This document shows positions 34,205-47,590 of a stretch of DNA of 64,000 nt, one piece after another (position 1 is the first letter of the stretch; every line of letters starts with the position of its first letter). The notes beneath the pieces were generated by a model that ran no database searches, was not told where the DNA came from, and saw only the letters and a program-made list of their open reading frames with translations. Origin of the DNA: Filosporella fistucella. Taxonomy: Eukaryota > Ascomycota > Leotiomycetes > Helotiales. The stretch is taken from positions 806,001 through 870,000 of the forward strand of contig JAQJZZ010000020.1 in NCBI GenBank assembly GCA_030077755.1, in the 5' to 3' direction. Made by a program: the position numbers and the translations under genes.

Positions 34205-35172
34205 GCCTGTGTGGGAATGAGCGGTGGTTGATTTTAACAATTGCTGGGAATGGCTGCGCTGGGAATTCCTGGTTTCTACCCCTCTCTTCACAATGGTTTT
34301 GTATGGCTCACATCTGGTCTGGTTTTGGGGAGTGGACTGACCTGTACGATATCTGGATGGGGAAACTGGTAGCACTTTGATTGCACCTTCTTGTACATTA
34401 GCATGGTATTCGGTCAATGACATACTCTTGCCATTGAAATGCTCTCCTTCATTACTGAATATGATATTGTGGCTTTTATGACCCAAACCCCTTTCGTAGA
34501 CTCGTTCCTGCCAAATAATGCCTTGCCATTCCTCTTATTTTATGCTTTGAGTGAACTGACATGGCTACTTGGCCGCATGAATATTCTACAGACGATTCCC
34601 ATTTTGCATTCTTTCAGCCAGCTCTCCCAGAATGCGGTTCTAACGTTCCTGTCTCATACTCACTCTACTCGTCCCTGTCCTGATGGCTAAAGATATTGGC
34701 ATTAGGGCCAGCATAAGTCGAGGTAAAGTTTCTGACAGCAGTTGTCAGTCGATTTCCCTCAAGGGTCCTGCAGTGCTGCGACCGTTGAGACTCTTCTACC
34801 TAGAAACTGTGAAAGGGACCAAAAGATGGAGTGAAAAGATCTTGGAATAGTCAATGCTTCAAAAGATGTGTTTAAATGGTGTGTTTACAAATATAAGGAG
34901 AGATTGATTGCCACAATAGTGTATTTAGCGAGAATTCCTTCACCTGCCAGTACAGTACTCTACCAGGATAGTTCTGCTCCTTCCATGTCAAGACTCTATA
35001 GCACGCTATTCCTCAGTGAAGTTAGCGTGTGAATTTAGCGCTTGTTTTCTTTTGAAGAAAAATATTTCTATTGCTAGACAATCTATAACGCGCTTATTCC
35101 AAACAGTCCTCAGTTGTCTTGATCAACAACCTCCACAACATTATAACCCGACACGAATCCCTCTACGCTGCT
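34205..35172. other. Intergenic region between convergent genes
   Basis: 3' flanks of the 147-aa protein gene and of the gene at 35173-36699. A frame at 34439-34690 has no motif. I see nothing else to annotate. Confidence 0.5.
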
Positions 35173-36699
35173 CTAGTCGGTCTCCTCACAGTACCTTCTC
35201 TCCTGTTCAACCCACATCTTGGTTATCTGGCATCCACCGCAACCACAATTCTCCCAATGCTTCTTCATACCCATCAAACGACCCCACAAATGATTCTCCA
35301 CAACTTTCTCAACCAAATACTGCATGGCCCTCGCCCCCTGCTTGAATTTGACCTCCTTCCATTCCTGGCTAATCAATCTACCGTTGTCATCTTTCGCGTC
35401 CTTGGCCTCCCACCACTCCTTATATCCTCTGCAGTAGAAGAAAACGGTCTCGACATCTGCGTCACGCATCTCCCAGTGTTGAGGTACCCGTTCGGGAAGA
35501 TCGTTGTGTAAGATGTAAGAAGAGTATTGGACGATAAGATCGAGAGAGAGGATCGAGAGCCGACGAGGAAGATTGGGATAGTGTCGAGAGAAGAGGTAAA
35601 GGATCAGGGATTCGATGGGGCAGAGATTAGTCAGTGGGTATTCTGGGAAGGTATTGTCCTCCTCTTCCTCCTCTTCACTTTCATCATACCCCTTTTCGTT
35701 GTCCTCCTCCCAGTCAGAACTTGAAGTGAAAGAGTACTCTGATCTAGACTCCTGAAGTCCTAATTCACGGAACCGCTCAGCCGAAGTCCAAACCTTTCTC
35801 GGTTTGTAGATGATCCCCTTCTTATCTTCTAGCAAAGGCATCCCGTACCAATCCGACACCATCTCCTTCTCTTCCCGGGTGACAGGAATGAGATTTTGAT
35901 AGCGTCTTGGCTTATATGGGTATGGATCAGGTGATGGAGGTGGTGAGATGGGGACCCTGCAGATCTCAGAATCGAGTATCTCGCCACTGATTTTCAATTG
36001 TAGGAGGACGTCGCTGGAGAGGGGTTCGGAATTGGACTGGAGGAGAGAAGAGGTTATGGTAAATTCTGAGAGGCCTGAGCCTTGCTCCGGGAGCTCAAGA
36101 TCGAAGTCGCTATCTGTGAGGGAGGGTGGGTAGTCATGAGTTTGAGGCTCAAGGAAATCGCTCTCACGTCTGAGACCTATACCGAGCCCTACTTCGTCAT
36201 CCTGGTAGCTCTCTTCAATCTCATTAGACGATCCGGCATCAGTATCAGTATCAGTATCAGTGTCTTCCTCGACATATGTTTCGCCACCGAAAGAGACCTC
36301 GAACGGTATTAATTGGGTAATGCCATCCGAGCTGTGCGCAAGTGGTTGAGTTTCTTCCTCGACAAAGGTTTGACCGCTAAATGAGACTTCAACTGAAGAG
36401 TGAGGAGCTTCATTGTCTAAAGGATCGAAGTTCGAGGACCGGTCGGCAGAGTGAGTTTGCGCAATTTGATGGCGGAGAAGAGCGACTCCCTCAGAAGTTT
36501 CCACAGCGGCCTGGCGAGCTACACTCCCGGGGGAGCTCAAGTTCGATGCGCGCCCAGAAAGATTAGACTGCGTGTTGGAATTGCGGGGGATAGCAGCAGC
36601 TTCGAACGAGCGGACAAGTGCTAGTACTCGAGGAGGAGTTTGTCCAAAAGAGCGGCGGAAATTAGGGAAGGGCTCTGTACCTGTTGGCGACTTCGACAT
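35173..36699 (-). CDS. Unrecognised acidic protein with a duplicated segment
   Basis: An intronless 508-aa protein with no family I recognise. The N-terminal 200 residues are low complexity and acidic, with two related segments: VEVSFSGQTFVEEET and, about 27 residues on, FEVSFGGETYVEEDT followed by TDTDTD (an ATCAGT repeat at 36238-36264 on the plus strand). The middle has Pro-rich sequence (PISPPPSPDPYPYKPRR) and acidic runs (ESEEEEEED). The C-terminal 150 residues look folded: NLCPIESLILYLFSRHYPNL, DLIVQYSSYILH, FFYCRGYKEWWEAKD, and a terminal NCGCGGCQ. The long single frame and structured C terminus support a real gene. Confidence 0.75.
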   Translation of the reverse strand: MSKSPTGTEPFPNFRRSFGQTPPRVLALVRSFEAAAIPRNSNTQSNLSGRASNLSSPGSVARQAAVETSEGVALLRHQIAQTHSADRSSNFDPLDNEAPHSSVEVSFSGQTFVEEETQPLAHSSDGITQLIPFEVSFGGETYVEEDTDTDTDTDAGSSNEIEESYQDDEVGLGIGLRRESDFLEPQTHDYPPSLTDSDFDLELPEQGSGLSEFTITSSLLQSNSEPLSSDVLLQLKISGEILDSEICRVPISPPPSPDPYPYKPRRYQNLIPVTREEKEMVSDWYGMPLLEDKKGIIYKPRKVWTSAERFRELGLQESRSEYSFTSSSDWEEDNEKGYDESEEEEEEDNTFPEYPLTNLCPIESLILYLFSRHYPNLPRRLSILSLDLIVQYSSYILHNDLPERVPQHWEMRDADVETVFFYCRGYKEWWEAKDAKDDNGRLISQEWKEVKFKQGARAMQYLVEKVVENHLWGRLMGMKKHWENCGCGGCQITKMWVEQERRYCEETD

Positions 36700-37911
36700 C
36701 TTTGCTGATAGTCAGTGAAGATGCTGAGTTGTATCGTTTATACTTGCGCAAGCTCTAATCTCTTCAAATCTCTGGAGGAATACAAGGCTGGAGGAAGAAT
36801 TACCCAGAAAATATTTGACTTCCTTCACGCTAAAAAGATATTACGCTTTTGGGTATAAACTCAACTTTCACTTCTCAACTTACGGCTTTTGGTATAACGC
36901 CAATTCTCAATTCTATGGACAATCGTCACCGCCTTCCATCGAACTGTTTGATATCTCCCGCGAGTCCTAAAAGACTGGGTGACACGTCACTGCCTTCGAC
37001 AGCCCAGCTCACAGAAGCCCAAGTTAAGAATAAGCGAGAAATAGGGGGAGGCTTCACCAAACACAATTAATAGCACCAAATTGAACGAAGTACTTTGAGT
37101 ATAAGGCAAAATAATAAAATTCGGGGAGACTTTGAATCACAAAAGCACCATGAAGCTTGAAAAAAAAAAAAGAAAAAACACGCTTCACTCCCATAACCAC
37201 ATAACATCCTGTTAGAATTGAACCGCCTTCCCACCATTCCCGAGACGAACCATTTCACCGCCCTCCAAACCAAATCCACAGCCACGCCAGGCTAACTCAC
37301 CCTTACCACTTTATCTACCATGATAGCATGCATATTCCCTTCCGTCGGCTTAGGGGAGGTCGCTTCGTGGGTAATACCATAGAGTCATTCAAACCTCGTT
37401 TCGACCGCCGTAAGTTCTCCCTCGGGAGGACCCAGGTGATAGCCATCTAGAGTGCATTTAAGGGCGACTTTACCTGGCACTTTTTGTTTTGTTTTCTTGG
37501 GATGTACACCCAAGGGTCTTGAGTTTTGTTTGGGTGAGATGGGGTTTCCTGGGTGTAATTTTGAGATTTCGACCTTTTCCTTTTGGTAGAAAACATACCA
37601 CTTGTGAGTAAGAGAGAGGATCCAGTAAAGTATGCAATCTGCAAACAAGTGTGACGAGACGAAGGATGTGTACCAATTCAAAGGATGCAATACCTGACTG
37701 TGTTCAACCTTTAGAATCCGTTTCTTAATGCTGAAATTTAAATATGATTCAAGTGTTACTTGCACTTTATCTCAAATTGAATGGTAGACGAAAACCAGAG
37801 AATTAAACCACTAAAGACTTTCTCGCAAACAGTTTGAAAGCAACGGAAGGGGCTCATTTCATGTATTCTATTATATCGGTAGTGTGTATTCTACTGAAAC
37901 ATCCCATCTAT
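36700..37911. other. Intergenic region 3' of glutathione reductase
   Basis: A poly-A/T run is present at about 37158-37178. The minus-strand frame at 37385-37765 is open for 126 codons and ends in a Lys/Pro-rich stretch, but lacks a credible start and family. It could be a gene fragment. Nothing else is supported. Confidence 0.45.
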
Positions 37912-40875
<2,964 letters not shown>

Positions 40876-41197
40876 TTACTTCTTGCCACCAGCAGCTGCT
40901 TCTGCGGCCTTTTTGGCATCGGCTGGCATGAGGTTAGAAGTGCTCCATAACATGAATATTGAAGTGAAACCCACCTGCAGCCTGCTTTTCTCTCATTTTC
41001 GCAGCGACTTTTTCCTTCTCACGTTGCATCTCGGTTCCGGACATATTGTTGCCCTTCTTCTACAAGAGGAAATTACGTTAGCAGAAACTTCAAAACATCG
41101 GTGAGTGGCTTTGCGACAACAGGAATGAACGAACCATATCCGCCATCTTCTTCTGGTTGGCTTCACGAGCCTTATCTCTCTGATTGCCTCTGGCCAT
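40876..41197 (-). CDS. SERF/4F5-family small basic protein
   Basis: A 64-aa protein in three small exons (41197-41135, 41059-40975, 40922-40876) with introns of 75 and 52 bp. It begins MARGNQRDKAREANQKKMAD, runs through KKGNNMSGTEMQREKEKVAA and ends in a Lys/Ala-rich helix (AKKAAEAAAGGKK). The N-terminal half is the signature of the SERF/4F5 family (small EDRK-rich factors), short charged proteins linked in animals and worms to protein aggregation and to RNA binding. It is expected to be disordered, nuclear or cytosolic. No single frame exceeds about 30 codons of the real protein, so it is easily missed. All three junctions keep phase and the length is typical for the family. Confidence 0.92.
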
Positions 41198-42519
41198 CGT
41201 GAACGATTTTGACTGTCTGCGACTGTCTGGAGAAAGTGGGGAGATTTCTTGCCTGCGTGGCTTTAAATTTGATCGAGACTTTTGAGGCTGAGAATGTTAA
41301 GAAGCGCGAGGTATTTTTAGTTTGCTGCGCTTACTACAGAAACAGCTTCGGGACGGAATTCACCGTAAGCGGAGAAGTGACAAGATTGGAGAGATCGATT
41401 GTATGACTAAGCATAGCTCCACGTGATACTGTAATAGATCAAGCGGCTGCGAAGATCACTTTCATCAAACATACGCCAACTTCGAAGAACGCGCCGAGCC
41501 CAAGAACCGCGCGCTGCATTCTCAAATACAGTCGCCACCGTTTGAATTCGCCCAGGCGCCATCAGCGGAGGGTTTGCCGAACTATAATAGCACGAAGATA
41601 TATGTCATAATGTCAACCATCCTTTGCATAGGGTAGAGATGAAGGTGAAACATCAAACATCTTTACCGGCTGTTTTGAGCCAATGAGCACCATGCGAAAA
41701 ACTCTCCTCGAAACATCTCATGAAGGCTTATCGCATGAGTCCCTACACCTTGGCAGCTATGCAAGCGCTGGCTAAAGAGCTTATTGGACAAGAATAGAGC
41801 ATCTTCATCGTGGATGATCGCTGCTGTCCACCCGTTTCCCGCGTCGAGACTGCTGTCAGAGGTTCGTGCGACGCTGCAAATGCCAGCGCCAGGTCTATCT
41901 GGAAGCACTACGAGTGTGAGGCTCCAGAATAATTCAGCGGTACTCTTGCTTTACACTGCGAGTACTTCGTCCAGTTGTTTCTTTGAAACCCGAGTCCTGT
42001 TGTCGCGCCCTGAAGCATCCACGCTTGGTCGAGGAATCGTCCTTTGATCCCAGTATCATTCGCTCAAAGAGACCTGCGCTAAGTCCCTGGAACAAAAAGA
42101 GCAGAGATTCTGGTTCCCCCACAAGGAGATTTAGTATTGTGGTCGCCTTGTTGGCCTCCAAGGCGCGTTCTCTTCAGTTTCGTGATTCATTCATATACTT
42201 GCTATTGTCCTTGTTCTTCCCATTGTCTCCACAGTCACTTTCTTTCAACTTGATGACAATGTCTTGTCAACCACAATAGTTTCCTTTTGTTAATACCCAA
42301 TACTTAATCACATCTCTACTGTTATTCACACTTTTCCCACTTCCAACCAATTTTCAATCTTTCACTCTCTTCAAATAGCTTCTACTGCAGGCAGTCGAAT
42401 TCAACCAAAACACTTTCTGATATTTTCAGACAGACAATCCCATCGTAAGTAAAGTCCAAATCAGCTTGTCCAAACTTACTGACTTTCTTTAGACAAATTT
42501 CTCACTTACATCATTCGAG
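41198..42519. other. Intergenic region with leader intron before the next gene
   Basis: From 41663 to 42161 both strands have overlapping frames of 75-90 codons with no recognisable domain, possibly a decayed gene. A clear leader intron for the gene at 42520 is visible: GTAAGT at 42445 to TTTAG ending 42492 (48 bp), 27 bp before the ATG. Confidence 0.5.
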
Positions 42520-43440
42520 ATGTTCTCCGAATCCAAATTGGCCGGCCCAGGCTACATCACCCTTAATGTCATCCGAGTTGTCAACATCATCTCTCTCCTC
42601 TTGGTGGTAGTTGCTAGTTGGATAATGCTTGTTATGACAGTTAAAACATCAAGTGTATGTCTCAAATTTACGCCTCTATGTACATTACGCTTACTGACAT
42701 GTAACAGTTCTTTTTCTTTGATGGTGTATCACATTTCATCACAAGCTCAATCGGTCTCTTCCTCATCGTTTCCGAGCTCACCATCTTCCGGTCATACTTT
42801 GCACGTCATTGGCCATTGCTGAGCCCCGAGTCTGGATTTGTCTTCCTTGGCATGTCCATGATCGTCCTTGGCTTCAATATCTTGGGCAATCTTAACAAAG
42901 CTGCCACAAGTGTCGAGAACTTGGGCCTTCCCATGTGGAGAGTTGTCATTTCATCTGGCATCCTCACAGCCTTGATGGGATTCTTCAACATTGTTGCTGT
43001 ATGTACTCCCTCTCATGTTATGTCTTCACTTGCTAACATCTTTACAGACATACGTCTTCTGCGACTCTAAACTTGGCATCACTGGCCGCCAAGTTCGTAG
43101 TCACGGTGCTGCTACTCCTAAAGACACAGCTCCAAAGACTTTCAGCCTTTCCAGCGGTTCCGTTCGCCGTCCAGAATCACCACTTCCAAGCTACAATGAC
43201 ACCGAAACCCGACGCAAGTCCCGTTTCCCATTCAAGCTTCCTGTTCGCATGTCCCAATTAGCAATCTCAAAACCAGTCTTGCAAGACCCTGAGCAACAAT
43301 TCAACAGAAGCTCTCCACTTGCACCAGAAATACAACGTCCAGCAACTGCACTTCACCCAGCCTACAATCACGGAACACCAGCATACCCACCTCCAGCCTC
43401 ATCCAGATACAGCGAGGTCAGCACCATGGATAGATTCTAG
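42520..43440 (+). CDS. Fungal four-helix membrane protein (DUF7598-like)
   Basis: A 272-aa protein in three exons (42520-42654, 42708-42998, 43048-43440) plus a leader intron. Introns of 53 and 49 bp are in phase 0 and lie in or beside membrane segments. Four hydrophobic segments are visible: VVNIISLLLVVVASWIMLVM, SIGLFLIVSELTIF, FVFLGMSMIVLGFNILG and VVISSGILTALMGFFNIVA. The spliced joins give KTSSFFFFDGVSHFITSS and FFNIVATYVFCDSKLG. A cytosolic tail of about 120 residues is Ser/Pro-rich and disordered. The N terminus (GPGYITLNVIRVVNIISLL) resembles fungal proteins that databases group as DUF7598; this assignment is from memory and tentative. No transport or enzyme motif is visible. Confidence 0.85.
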
Positions 43441-43968
43441 ATAATCGCGAGTGTATGAATTGGGCATGATTTGCGATGGCGTTTAGGAAGTTGCTTTCAA
43501 AATACCCGCTCCTTACGAAGCATGGTTTCATCAATGGAGGGGAGTTTGGCGTCAAGGTTCGAAGGCAGGGGGAGGTTACATAATGTGAATTTTTCTTGTG
43601 CACAACACAATTGATGCAACGAAAATGAATGAACTCAAATAAGCTATATCTTGAGAATAGTCGTGATTCCCAGGAATGTGTTCGTGGTAGTATGACAGAT
43701 TAATGTGGACAAAGAACGAATGTGCAGGATTTGAATTCCTAATGCGTAAAACATCATAGGTGGGATCGAACGAAAACCCAAACGCTAGATCTCCAAGTAA
43801 TTACGAATTGTTATGTCCAAGCAATAAATTCTCCAGCAGTTGTTAAAAGTGGATGATTCCTCCTGCAGGTGAGTACTTAGTGTCACGATAAGCCCACGAT
43901 AAAGCTAAGCTCCACAAAATTTGTCTCGAGTCCAGACCATATCCCACAACCCAAATTCTCCCCTGCTC
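43441..43968. other. Intergenic region before guanylate kinase
   Basis: 3' flank of the membrane-protein gene and promoter of the guanylate kinase gene. I see no gene, RNA or repeat. Confidence 0.55.
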
Positions 43969-44916
43969 ATGCTCCTACTTCGACTATCAAGAACCTCCCA
44001 TTTCCGTCCCAAGTTCTCCAGCTTCAAAATCTCATCTCGCACATACACAATGGCTCCAGGTACCTTCCCTTCTCCCTCTCCCTGCCTCTAATCCCTCCAC
44101 CGCCTTCCCCCTCCCTTCTCCTTATACTCACTAACACGATCACCAACACAGTTCCCACCGATCTACGTCCAATCGTGATCTCCGGACCCTCAGGCGTAGG
44201 AAAAGGCACCTTGTACAAGCTTCTCCTCGAGCGCCATCCTAATACCTTCGCTACATCCGTATCTCACACCACCCGCGATCCTCGTCCAGGAGAGACCAGA
44301 GATGTAGATTACTATTACATCAAGATGGAGGAGTTTGAGAAGATGATTGAGGAGAAGGCATTTGTGGAGCATGCTAAGTTTGGGGGAAATAGATATGGGA
44401 CCAGTAAGAGGACGATTGGGGAATTGACTGCCAGTGGGAGGGTGGTGGTTTTGGATATTGAGATGGAGGTTTGTGGTTTCTATATGTCTCTGTTTCCCCT
44501 AATTTCTTACTTTGGATTTATATTACCCTTCAATTTCCCACATTTCCTGTCTTTGGAACTCGTTTGAGTTGCCGTATGAGAAATAAACTATGGTAACATC
44601 TCTCCAGGGCGTAAAACAAATCAAAAATTCCCACATCGAAGCCCGTTACGCTTTCATCTCTCCACCCAGCATGGAAATTCTAGAAGCTCGTCTCCGCGGC
44701 CGGGGCACAGAAAAGGAAGAGAGTATCCAAAAGCGTCTTGCACAAGCTCAAAATGAGCTGGATTACTCCAAGACAGAGGGAGTACACGACATCATCATCG
44801 TAAACGATGATTTGGAGAAGGCGTATACGGAGCTGGAGAACTTTGTCTTCAAGAAGAGGACTCAGGATCAAGATGCAAAAGATGAGAGTCAAGCTGGCGA
44901 GAGCGTCTTGGATTGA
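43969..44916 (+). CDS. GUK1: Guanylate kinase with optional presequence
   Basis: Guanylate kinase (GMP + ATP to GDP + ADP) in three exons: 43969-44059, 44152-44468 and 44608-44916, with introns of 92 and 139 bp. It contains the P-loop SGPSGVGKGT, VSHTTRDPRPGE, DYYYIKMEEFEKMI, FVEHAKFGGNRYGTS, and SRGRGTEKEESIQKRL-like lid sequence (RLRGRGTEKEESIQKRL). From the ATG at 44050 the protein is 211 aa and cytosolic in type. An in-frame ATG 81 bp upstream (43969) adds 27 residues, MLLLRLSRTSHFRPKFSS and on, rich in Arg/Ser without acids, like a mitochondrial presequence. Which start is used is not decidable here, and both may be. The second intron has a GTTTGT donor. It is convergent with the septin gene. 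Confidence 0.94.
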
Positions 44917-45304
44917 GGAGCGAAGTGGGCGTATCTGGATATTGGGCACAGAAAAGTTGTGTTATTGGTGTGAATAGAAGCTTCGATTTTGATACCTAGT
45001 TGCACATAGAATAGGAGCATTCAGACCAATCAGATTCCAATGGTTCAAAGCTTTATGCTTTAAATCTACATTTCCACCCCCACGAGCACAAGGAGACTGA
45101 CTTTACTAGTAGAGAAATGAATTCTCAATAATTAGAGAAGGCTATTAAGCAAAGAAGAAATATGGAGAATTGAGACAAAGTAAAGCCAAGCTCAAGTGGC
45201 AATTAACGCTCTCCTCGGCCAGCTCAAGGAAATCCCAAAGTCGCTTTTGCACAGAAAGAGCCTTGCAATCATAAACACCCCTACCCAGAACCACCCCATC
45301 ACTC
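44917..45304. other. Short region between convergent GUK1 and septin genes
   Basis: 3' flanks only. I see no gene or repeat. Confidence 0.6.
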
Positions 45305-46456
45305 CTAGTAGCCGTTCATAGTCCCTCTTTGAGAGCTTCGGCTCAATTCGCGATCGGCAGCTGGAGAGATAGGTCTGCTTCCACCTCCATGTCCGGCAGC
45401 GCTGCTCTCCTTGAGGGCCAACAGTTGCTTGGCACGGAAGGTCTCGTAGTGGATTTGCGATGTCGTCTCGATCAAATCCTGAAGATGCGTTCGGGTTAAG
45501 AAGTTTCTGAGGTATACGAATTCGCAGTGGTTCTCGTCCTCGACGTTGATGACACCCCATCTATTTTGGCGGCCACGGACTTGCTTGCCTCCAACGATGA
45601 TCGACTTCTCGGATCCGACAACAGCGAATGGGATGATGTTCTACATTATTGTTAGATATTCCCCCCCATTATAAGAAGTGTAGAACAAACCTTAATTTGG
45701 GCATTCAGAGCACGCTCTTCCTCGTCAAACTCATCGTTGTCGTATGGGAACATCTTCAAGTTGTGGAACGCAAACTCCTCCTTTATGCGCTCCTTGAAAG
45801 CACTTCGCTCTTCCAACGTCAAGGAATCAGACTTGGCAATGACTGGTACGACATTGACAACGTCCGAAAGCTTCTTCAACACAACGATATCGATCGGCTT
45901 CAGAGCATGACCTGAAGGTTGAATGAAGAACAGACAGCAGTGAATTCTGGTATCCTGGATATATCGTTCACGCTGAGCTGTGAGTTCCTTTCGGAGGTAT
46001 GCTGAGTGCTGGTCCTTGATATATTTCACAATTGGATCCCAGCATCTGTCATTGTTGACTTGATCACCATAACCTGGAGTGTCAACAATGTTCAACCGTA
46101 GACGAACTCCATTTTCCTCGATAATGTGTGAAACGGTTTGAATTTCGGTGGTTGTTCGTACTTGCTCGTCAGGGGTGAGTCTTCCTTTCGAGTCGATCAA
46201 GTGAGAAGCAAAGATTGTGTTAATCAGAGTCGACTTTCCGAGGCCAGTTTGTCCTGGAAGGGAATATTAGCATGCGCTAATAGATTATATGCATCAATTC
46301 CTAGGTCAAGTATCACTACTCACCAACACAGATGACATTGAATTGGAAACCACGCTTCAACAGCTTGCGCTCAATTTGCGAGGTGATGCTGTCGAAACCG
46401 ACGTGGCTACGTGGGAACACTGATTGGGGGGCTCCATGTCTGTCCATCGTTGCCAT
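45305..46456 (-). CDS. CDC10: Septin, CDC10 type (AspD-like)
   Basis: A 343-aa septin in three exons (46456-46324, 46253-45691, 45640-45305), introns 70 and 50 bp. The N terminus is SHVGFDSITSQIERKLLKRG, the polybasic stretch before the GTPase, as in yeast Cdc10. Nucleotide motifs are G1 VGQTGLGKS (43-52), G3 DTPGYGD (about 102) and G4 AKSD (about 180). The septin unique element follows: GVINVEDENHCEFVYLRNFL, TRTHLQDLIETTSQIHYE. Cdc10-type septins lack a long C-terminal coiled coil, and this one also ends soon after (AADRELSRSSQRGTMNGY). It builds septin filaments at septa and polarised growth sites. The second intron donor is GTTTGT. The assignment to the CDC10 group rests on similarity to the yeast protein. 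Confidence 0.95.
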
Positions 46457-46771
46457 TGTGAGAAGAAGGTTTTATGATGCTGAAGATACTGCAAGAATTC
46501 TTCAATAACGGGTTGGGAGGAGGATTGGAGGTGAAATGATCGAGTAGGGGGTATCTTGCACTCCGCAAAATAAGTGTCGCGTTGCTCAAAAAGGAGAAGG
46601 AGCCACTAGCCAACTAGTCTCATTTTAGATTAGATGCGTTGACCCCTGCATGCATGGACGGCAAGAATTCGAAAAGCTTCAAAAGTCCCGTATGAGGAAC
46701 ATCGAACGAGAACAACTGAGTTGCGTGCTGTTCACTTTACATACCTAGGGCAACTCGGTCATTCAGTCGAA

Positions 46772-47259
46772 ATGGCTGCCGCTCATGTAACAACGTCTTC
46801 TGTTCTTGCATCCTTCTTGCCCAGATTGTCCCGGTCAACAATCACGAATACAACGAGGTACACTACATTATTCTCACGACAAATATCCCACACGCTCTTT
46901 CCATCATTAGGATTCGCAATTCCATCTGCAATTCAACTTAATGTCCCGGGGATACTTGAGGGAATATGGGAATCGATATTAAGGGCGGTGCCAAAGAAGA
47001 AGACCTCGCATATGAAGAAGAGACACAGGCAAATGGCAGGGAAGGGAATGAAGGATGCGACAAATTTGAATAAATGTTCTGCCTGCGGCCATCTGAAGAG
47101 AGCACATCTTCTTTGTCCCTATTGTGTTATGGGTGAGTTACAGGCAGGAAAATTGGTCGTGCAATTGCTAATATTGCTCTAGAAATCCGCGGGAGCTTAT
47201 TTGGGAAGGAGCCGGAGAGGAAATTAAAAGTATATGAAGAGAAGGATAAGAAGAAATAG
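46772..47259 (+). CDS. MRPL32: Mitochondrial ribosomal protein bL32m
   Basis: A 145-aa protein in two exons (46772-47132, 47183-47259) around a 50-bp intron. A presequence of about 70 residues, rich in Ser/Thr/Arg ([20 protein letters not shown]), precedes the conserved bL32 core: [20 protein letters not shown], then the zinc ribbon [17 protein letters not shown] and [10 protein letters not shown]. The four cysteines (CxxC...CxxC) are intact. In yeast, maturation of MRPL32 by the m-AAA protease couples quality control to mitoribosome assembly. The ATG at 46772 has a strong context (GAAATGGCT). The frame extends upstream without similarity. It is divergent from the septin gene. Confidence 0.96.
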
Positions 47260-47590
47260 AGGTGGATAGCGTTGGAAAAGCTAGACGGAGGTGATTCAAG
47301 CTGTAGTTATATCATGTGGCATTAGCACCAGGCGTTTTGGTCGAGGCTGGCAGGCATGGCTGTTCTGAGGTATAGAAATGTACAATAGAGAAACTGTACA
47401 ATGAACCCTAGCACTTCCCATGATCCATTAATCTGCATATATTGTGACGTCTGACATCTCAAATGCGCTAGACTTTGACGTGACAATCAGAGTCCCGAAT
47501 TAGCAACCCCGCCAAACATTTTCGAATCGACATCGTTTCGCTCACAACCGTTTCCAAAACCTCTGACATGTTCTACATAGTTCGGTGACA

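Noticed and set aside
33752..34486. 244-codon minus-strand ORF
   Set aside because: It lies antisense to the 147-aa gene at 33761-34204, whose plus-strand frame has a good start context and codon pattern. The antisense frame is a shadow.
37385..37765. 126-codon minus-strand ORF with Lys/Pro-rich end
   Set aside because: No credible start or upstream exon was found and there is no family resemblance. It was left as intergenic.
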